Source of the DNA: Streptomyces glomeratus
GTDB taxonomy: Bacteria > Actinomycetota > Actinomycetes > Streptomycetales > Streptomycetaceae
Direction: 5' to 3'
DNA: 64,000 nt
Assembly (NCBI RefSeq): GCF_021462825.1
Contig: NZ_JAKEEB010000033.1
Span: forward strand, 1-64,000
A model generated the notes under the pieces. That model worked only from the letters and a program-made list of their open reading frames with translations, was not told the origin of the DNA and ran no database searches. A program made the translations under genes and the position numbers. Shown here piece by piece: positions 59,217-64,000 of this stretch. How positions within the stretch are numbered: the first letter of the stretch is position 1; the number at the start of each line of letters is the position of its first letter.

Positions 59217-60155
59217 TCAGCTCCCCGTGCTCCGGTACGAACGCAGTCCCGCGCGCCAGGCCAGCCCCGACGCCGCGCAGCAGGCCGCCGCCACCAGCGG
59301 CGGGGTGAAGGCGACCCATGCCGGCAGGTGGAGCGGGTAGGGCCGCCCCAGTACGTACAGTGCGGGCAGCCAGTTGACGAAGGCGAGCGGCAGCACGAAG
59401 GTCACCCCGCGCACCAGTTCCTTCGCGAAGACGGTGGGCGGATACTGCAGCAGGGTCTGACCGCCGTAGGTGAAGGAGTTCTGCACCTCGGAGGCGTCCT
59501 GCGCGACGAACTGGAAGGCCGCGCCGGCCACGAACAGCGCGCAGAAGATCAGTCCGCCGCTGAGCAGCGTCAGCGGGACCAGCGCCACCTTGAGCGGGGT
59601 CCAGGTGACATCGACCGCGGCCAGCGCGTACCCGAGGACGCACGCCCCCTGGGTCACCCGGCCGAGCCGGCGCAGCCCGAAGCGGTCCGCGGCGACCTGC
59701 GCCAGCACCGGCGCGGGGCGCACCAGCAGGGTGTCCAGGGTGCCGTCGCGCACCCGCCGTCCCAGCCGGTCCATGGAGCCGATCGCAAGGTCCGCGAGCC
59801 CGAACGCGGTCGCCGAGAGGCCGTACAGGAAGGCGATTTCGGGCAGCCGGTATCCGCCGAGGACGTCGACCCGCGAGAACATCAGCAGGATCGCGACGAA
59901 GTCCAGCGCGGTCGCCACGAGGTTGCCCAGCGTGGTCATCACGAACGAGGCCCGGTAGGCCATCGTGGAGCGGATCCACATCGCGGTGATCAACCGGTAG
60001 GCGCGCAGGCCCTCGCGCACCCGGCCGTACGTCCCCTCGCCCGGAGAAGACCGGTCCGGGTGGGCCGGAGAAGGCCGCCGGTGGGCCGGAGGACGCCGCC
60101 GGTCCCGGACCGGCTCCGCGTCCGCGTACACGCCCCCGTACGTCTCCTCAGCCAC
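59217..60155 (-). CDS. ABC-2 family permease
   Basis: A 312-residue membrane protein. A proline/Arg-rich N-terminus (1-55) is followed by six helices starting at ITAMWIRSTMAYRASFVMTTLGN. It resembles the ABC-2 permeases found as unequal pairs in streptomycete exporters. Its start overlaps the end of the partner gene by 8 nt. Confidence 0.8.
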   Translation of the reverse strand: MAEETYGGVYADAEPVRDRRRPPAHRRPSPAHPDRSSPGEGTYGRVREGLRAYRLITAMWIRSTMAYRASFVMTTLGNLVATALDFVAILLMFSRVDVLGGYRLPEIAFLYGLSATAFGLADLAIGSMDRLGRRVRDGTLDTLLVRPAPVLAQVAADRFGLRRLGRVTQGACVLGYALAAVDVTWTPLKVALVPLTLLSGGLIFCALFVAGAAFQFVAQDASEVQNSFTYGGQTLLQYPPTVFAKELVRGVTFVLPLAFVNWLPALYVLGRPYPLHLPAWVAFTPPLVAAACCAASGLAWRAGLRSYRSTGS

Positions 60156-60948
60156 CCTGCACCACCACCCTGCGCGTCGCCGCCGACTGGAGCATCCGCC
60201 CGGCCGCCAGCAGCACCGCGGCCCAGGCCAGCTGGCGGGCGTAGACGGCCACCGGGTCCGCCGCGCCCAGCAGGACGTCCGCGGGTGCCTGGATCAGCGA
60301 CGCCCAGGGCAGGGCGCGCACGATCTCGCCGAGCACGCCCGGAAAGACGTTCAGCGGCAGCAGCATCCCCGAGCAGAACATCGCCGTGATCCAGGCGATC
60401 TGCGCCACACCCGCCCCGTCCATCAGCCAGAACGCGGTGAGCGCGACCAGGAAGCGGATCGCGAAGCTGACCACCGCGCCCAGCGTGACGGCGGCCAGGA
60501 AGGCAGCCCAGACCAGCGGGCGGGAGGGCAGGGCGAGCGGGAAGAGGAACGCGCCGACCGCCATCGGCAGCACACCCCGCGCCAGCAGATGGAACAGGGC
60601 CCTGCCCAGGTCCCCGGCCAGCCACCACAGCTGGAGATCGGCGGGCCGGTACAGGTCGATCGCGATGTCGCCGGTGCGGATGCGCTCCATCAGCTCGTCC
60701 TCGAAGCCGCCGCCCATCACCGAGACGGTCATCAGCAGCGCCTGCCCGACCCATACGTACGTCAACGCCTGGCCCTTGTCGTACCCCCCGAGATGAGGCC
60801 GTTCGTGCCACAGGGCGAGATAGGTGTATGCCAAGATCAATCCGAAGACCGTGTTGGTGAACACCCCCGCCGCGGTCGCGGTCCGGTAGGTCGCGTACCG
60901 CCGGAAACCACCGGCGGCGACAGCGGCGTACAGCCGCCCTGTCCCCAC
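60148..60948 (-). CDS. ABC-2 family permease
   Basis: A 266-residue membrane protein with six helices (RYATYRTATAAGVFTNTVFGLILAYTYLALW, YVWVGQALLMTVSV, and later MFCSGMLLPLNVFP). GTG at 60948 preceded by GGAGGTG seven bases upstream. It is the first gene of the exporter operon. The exported compound cannot be inferred. Confidence 0.8.
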   Translation of the reverse strand: MGTGRLYAAVAAGGFRRYATYRTATAAGVFTNTVFGLILAYTYLALWHERPHLGGYDKGQALTYVWVGQALLMTVSVMGGGFEDELMERIRTGDIAIDLYRPADLQLWWLAGDLGRALFHLLARGVLPMAVGAFLFPLALPSRPLVWAAFLAAVTLGAVVSFAIRFLVALTAFWLMDGAGVAQIAWITAMFCSGMLLPLNVFPGVLGEIVRALPWASLIQAPADVLLGAADPVAVYARQLAWAAVLLAAGRMLQSAATRRVVVQGG

Positions 60949-61051
60949 GGGAACACCTCCTTCGACGCGTGCCGGAGCGAAGCGCAGGAGCCTAGCGCGG
61001 GGACGAAGTGGCGTACCACACGTTTTCCCGGTAAAGCAGGTCCGCCGTACC

Positions 61052-61078
61052 GGGAACGGAACGGTTGGTGCGACAGTC
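61052..61078 (+). promoter_or_regulatory. Possible ECF-sigma-like promoter before the PBP gene
   Basis: GGGAAC (61052-61057) and GTC (61076-61078) are separated by 18 bp, loosely like SigE-type promoters. The sequence match is weak. Confidence 0.25.
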
Positions 61079-61151
61079 TTCATCAGGGGGCGCACATGGC
61101 GTATGAGGGCGTACGGGAACGTACGACGCGAAACGGGAGTCCGGCACCACG

Positions 61152-63572
61152 ATGAGCGACGAGCCGCAGCCGCAGCAGAGCAGCAAGGGCGTGGCGTCCA
61201 CAGAGCCGCCGCAGTCCGCGGCCTTGGACCCGCAGCCCGGCGGAAAGCCGAAGCGGCGGCGCACCGGATGGCGCCGGCTGATCCCGACCTGGCGGACGGT
61301 GCTCGGCACCTGCGTCGTCGGGATCCTGCTGCTCGCCGGGCCGTTCGCCCTGGGTTACTCGATGGTCAGGATCCCGCCGGCCAACGCGCTGGCGACCAAG
61401 CAGAGCAACGTCTACCTGTACGCGGACGGCACCGAGATCGCCCGCGACGGCAAGGTCAACCGGGAGAACGTCGGCCTCGCCCAGATCTCCAAGGACGCCC
61501 AGCACGCCGTACTGGCCGCCGAGGACCGCGACTTCTACACCGAGTCCGCCGTCGACCCCAAGGCGATGATCCGCGCCGGCTGGAACACCGCCACCGGCAA
61601 GGGCAAGCAGTCCGGCTCCACGATCACCCAGCAGTACGTCAAGAACTACTACCTCGGCCAGGAGCAGACCGTCACCCGCAAGGTGAAGGAGTTCTTCATC
61701 TCGATCAAGCTGGACCGCGAGAAGAGCAAGAACGACATCCTCGAGGGCTACCTCAACACCAGCTTCTTCGGCCGCAACGCCTACGGCATCCAGGCCGCCG
61801 CCCGCGCCTACTACGGCGTCGACGCCGTGGACCTCGACGCGGCCAAGGGCGCGTACCTCGCCGCGTTGCTCAACGCGCCCAGCGAGTACGACGTCGTCGC
61901 GCACCCGGAGAACAAGGGCGCGGCCGAGGCCCGCTGGAACTACGTCCTCGACGGCATGGTCAAGAAGGGCTGGATCAGCGCCTCCCAGCGCGCCGGCATG
62001 AAGTTCCCCATGCCGAGGGAGGCCACCCTCTCCACCGGCCTGTCCGGCCAGCGGGGCTACCTCCTCGACGCGATCAAGGACTATCTGCTCGAGAACAAGA
62101 TCGTCGACTCGGACCAGCTCGCCGCCGGCGGCTACCGCATCACCACCACGCTGCAGAAGAACAGGCAGGACGCCTTCGTCAGCGCGGTCGACGACCAGCT
62201 GATGTCCAAGCTCGACAAGAAGAACCGCAAGGTCGACACCTATGTCCGCGCCGGCGGCGCCGCCGTCGACCCCCGCACCGGCGAGGTCGTCGCCCTGTAC
62301 GGCGGCGTCGACTACGTGCAGCAGTACACGAACAACGCCACGCGCGGCGACTTCCAGGTGGGCTCCACCTTCAAGCCGTTCGTGTTCACCTCGGCCGTGG
62401 AGAACCGCTCCCAGACCCAGGACGGCCGCCCCATCACGCCCAACACCGTCTACGACGGCACCAACCAGCGCCCCGTCCAGGGCTGGAACGGCGGCAGCTA
62501 CGCCCCCGAGAACGAGGACAGCCGCTCCTACGGCGACATCACGGTACGCACCGCCACCGACAAGTCGGTCAACTCGGTGTACGCGCAGATGGCCGTCGAC
62601 GTCGGCCCGGAGAAGGTCAAGCAGACCGCGGTCGGCCTCGGCATCCCGTCCGGCACCAAGGACCTGAACCCCTACCCGTCCGTCGCGCTCGGCACGGCCA
62701 CCGCCAGCGTCCTGGACATGGCGGAGGCCTACGCGACACTCGCCAACCACGGCGAGCACAGCACGTACACGCTGGTCCACAAGATCACCAAGGACGGCAT
62801 GGACGTGGTCCGGCTGCCCGAGCGCAAGACCGTCCAGGCCGTCAGCCGCGAGGCCGCCGACACCACCACCTCGGTCCTGAAGAGCGTGGTCGAGAACGGC
62901 ACGGCGACCAACGCCCTGGCCGCCGGCCGCCCGGCCGCCGGCAAGACCGGCACCGCCGAGGAGGACACGGCGGCCTGGTTCGCGGGCTACACCCCCGACC
63001 TCACCACGGTGGTCTCCGTCATGGGCCAGGACCCGATCACGGCCGCCCACAAGCCGCTGTACGGCGCGATGGGCCTGCCCCGCATCAACGGCGGCGGCGC
63101 GCCCGCGCAGATCTGGGCGCAGTTCACCAAGGACGCGCTGAAGAACAAGCCGGTGAACGACTTCGACCTCCGGCTCCAGCCCGGCGCCGACCAGACACTG
63201 GAGCCCTCCACCGGCCCCACGGACCAGCAGCCGGGCACCACCGGCACCCAGGACAACGGCGGCACGACGGGCGGCCCGAGCACCCCGGGCCAGGGCCAGA
63301 ACCAGGGCCAGAGTGACGGCGGCACCCCCGGCACGGGCGGCCCGACCGGCACCGGCGGGGCCACCGGGACCGGCGGGACCACGGACACCGGCGGCGCCAC
63401 CGGCACCGGGACCACCACCGGGGCCGGTGGGGCGACGGGCACGGGCGGCACCACCGGCGACGGAGGCACCACCGGCGCAGGGGGAACCACGGGCACTCCC
63501 GGGACCGGCGGCACCACCGGCGACGGCGGGACGGACGGGACGGGCGGCGCCACGGGCGGAGTGGGGTTCTGA
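61152..63572 (+). CDS. Class A penicillin-binding protein (transglycosylase/transpeptidase)
   Basis: An 806-residue bifunctional enzyme. A cytoplasmic tail (1-45) and one helix (48-70) precede the GT51 domain: AAEDRDFYTES (catalytic Glu), GSTITQQYVKNY, RKVKEFFISIKL, EGYLNTSFFGRNAYGIQAAARAYYG. The transpeptidase follows with GSTFKPF (SxxK), SVNS (SxN) and KTGTAEE (KTG). After about residue 680 comes a Gly/Thr-rich tail of about 125 residues. It polymerises and cross-links peptidoglycan. ATG at 61152. Confidence 0.92.
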   Translation: MSDEPQPQQSSKGVASTEPPQSAALDPQPGGKPKRRRTGWRRLIPTWRTVLGTCVVGILLLAGPFALGYSMVRIPPANALATKQSNVYLYADGTEIARDGKVNRENVGLAQISKDAQHAVLAAEDRDFYTESAVDPKAMIRAGWNTATGKGKQSGSTITQQYVKNYYLGQEQTVTRKVKEFFISIKLDREKSKNDILEGYLNTSFFGRNAYGIQAAARAYYGVDAVDLDAAKGAYLAALLNAPSEYDVVAHPENKGAAEARWNYVLDGMVKKGWISASQRAGMKFPMPREATLSTGLSGQRGYLLDAIKDYLLENKIVDSDQLAAGGYRITTTLQKNRQDAFVSAVDDQLMSKLDKKNRKVDTYVRAGGAAVDPRTGEVVALYGGVDYVQQYTNNATRGDFQVGSTFKPFVFTSAVENRSQTQDGRPITPNTVYDGTNQRPVQGWNGGSYAPENEDSRSYGDITVRTATDKSVNSVYAQMAVDVGPEKVKQTAVGLGIPSGTKDLNPYPSVALGTATASVLDMAEAYATLANHGEHSTYTLVHKITKDGMDVVRLPERKTVQAVSREAADTTTSVLKSVVENGTATNALAAGRPAAGKTGTAEEDTAAWFAGYTPDLTTVVSVMGQDPITAAHKPLYGAMGLPRINGGGAPAQIWAQFTKDALKNKPVNDFDLRLQPGADQTLEPSTGPTDQQPGTTGTQDNGGTTGGPSTPGQGQNQGQSDGGTPGTGGPTGTGGATGTGGTTDTGGATGTGTTTGAGGATGTGGTTGDGGTTGAGGTTGTPGTGGTTGDGGTDGTGGATGGVGF

Positions 63573-63598
63573 GCGGGGTGGCGGAGTGGCTGGGCGGG

Positions 63599-63680
63599 GC
63601 GGCCGGGCGCGGTGGCCGGGCGGCGGGCGCGGTGGCCGGGCGCGGTGGCCGGGCGGCGGGCGCGGTGGCCGGGCGGCCGT
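63599..63680. repeat. GC-rich short tandem repeat
   Basis: Copies of GGCCGGGCGCGGT and GGCCGGGCGGCGGGC alternate from about 63599 to 63680, in the 124-bp gap between the PBP and SMR genes. It is low-complexity sequence without a coding role that I can see. Confidence 0.7.
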
Positions 63681-63696
63681 GGCGCGATGCCCGGGG

Positions 63697-64000
63697 TCAG
63701 TGACCCGAGGTCGCCTTCAACCCCACCACGGCCACCAGCAGCAGCCCCACGAAGAAGATCCGCGCGGCGGTCGCGGGCTCGCCGAGCACGGTCATGCCCA
63801 GCACCGCCGCACCGGCCGCGCCGATGCCCACCCACACGCCGTACGCCGTACCGATGGGCAGGGACCTCGCCGCGTACGAGAGCAACAGCATGCTGGCGAC
63901 GATGCCCGCGCCGGTGGCGAGGCTCGGCCACGGGCGGGTGAACCCGTCGGTGTACTTCATGCCCACCGACCAGCCGACCTCGAGCAGTCCGGCGAGGACG
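63697..64000 (-). CDS. SMR-family exporter, SugE/Gdx-like (5' end off-window)
   Basis: The minus-strand frame is open to the window end, so the N-terminus is missing. The visible 100 residues start with LAGLLEVGWSVGMKYTDGFTR, which carries the SMR glutamate in LLEVGW, and continue through three more helices ending VGLLLVAVVGLKATSGH. The GMKYTDGF pattern fits the SugE/Gdx branch (guanidinium export) better than EmrE. Any guanidine riboswitch would lie beyond the edge. Confidence 0.82.
   Translation of the reverse strand, partial: VLAGLLEVGWSVGMKYTDGFTRPWPSLATGAGIVASMLLLSYAARSLPIGTAYGVWVGIGAAGAAVLGMTVLGEPATAARIFFVGLLLVAVVGLKATSGH

Noticed and set aside
61083..63050. A 655-codon antisense frame across the PBP gene
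   Set aside because: Val/Gly/Asp-rich shadow of the PBP coding sequence with no domain; the PBP frame carries all catalytic motifs.

Overview
The window is a 64 kb piece of a Streptomyces (or very close actinomycete) chromosome. The signs are very high GC with G/C-biased third codon positions, many GTG starts, ATGA/GTGA stop-start overlaps, and families typical of the genus: DUF397/DUF5753 regulators, DUF1707, DUF6412, ectoine uptake (ehu) genes, class F sortase, and several GntR, IclR, ROK and HxlR regulators. All functions are read from sequence motifs and memory of protein families; no database search was possible.

Layout. 1-3.7 kb: three translationally coupled genes, namely the C-terminal part of a cysteine-containing nuclease-like protein, a 552-residue protein of unknown function and a UPF1/RecD-like SF1 helicase. 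3.7-7.3 kb: a small island lying between two imperfect 50-bp copies of the 3' end of that helicase gene. It carries overlapping small genes (DUF6879, XRE-DUF5753, DUF397 and others) and antisense debris, but no integrase. 7.5-10.3 kb: two conserved hypotheticals, the first of three identical tRNA-Lys(CTT) genes and a secreted M6 metalloprotease. 10.8-13.8 kb: a PAS-GGDEF-EAL cyclic-di-GMP enzyme convergent with a luciferase-like oxidoreductase. 13.9-20.1 kb: an ectoine/hydroxyectoine uptake locus (ehuBCDA) with an IclR-type regulator, an EutA-like protein and a 2-hydroxyacid dehydrogenase homologue; the last two have lost expected catalytic residues. 20.1-25.9 kb: a second tRNA-Lys, a DUF3592 protein, a lytic polysaccharide monooxygenase with a DasR-like site, an SPFH protein, an NlpC/P60 cell-wall hydrolase, a third tRNA-Lys, and a class F sortase with a membrane-anchored partner.

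26-33.3 kb: a HAD phosphatase, then a phosphonate-type operon (GntR/UTRA regulator, FAD amine oxidase, phosphonatase-like HAD, ABC ATPase, two permeases, binding protein). Logically it imports an aminophosphonate, deaminates it oxidatively and cleaves the C-P bond. 33.4-43.5 kb: surface and lipoproteins, a ROK regulator divergent from a Gfo/Idh/MocA dehydrogenase, a FAH-family hydrolase, a YidC homologue, an HxlR/MFS efflux pair with three repeated operators, and two intergenic minisatellites. 43.5-49.7 kb: a SEC-C protein, a PLD-SF2 helicase-DUF3427 protein, an AhpD-like protein, DUF2267 and an Hsp20 with a HAIR-like site on its promoter. 49.9-64 kb: an AraC/GlxA regulator, small membrane proteins, one with tandem MacR-type boxes, an MFS transporter, DUF445, an SGNH esterase, DUF1707, an ABC-2 exporter trio, a class A PBP and the end of an SMR (SugE/Gdx-like) exporter.

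The strongest leads are the helicase-tail-flanked island, the nuclease/helicase trio, the two ectoine-locus enzymes with degenerate active sites, and several regulator-operator pairs readable directly from the sequence (HxlR, ROK, HAIR, MacR, DasR, PhnF-like).
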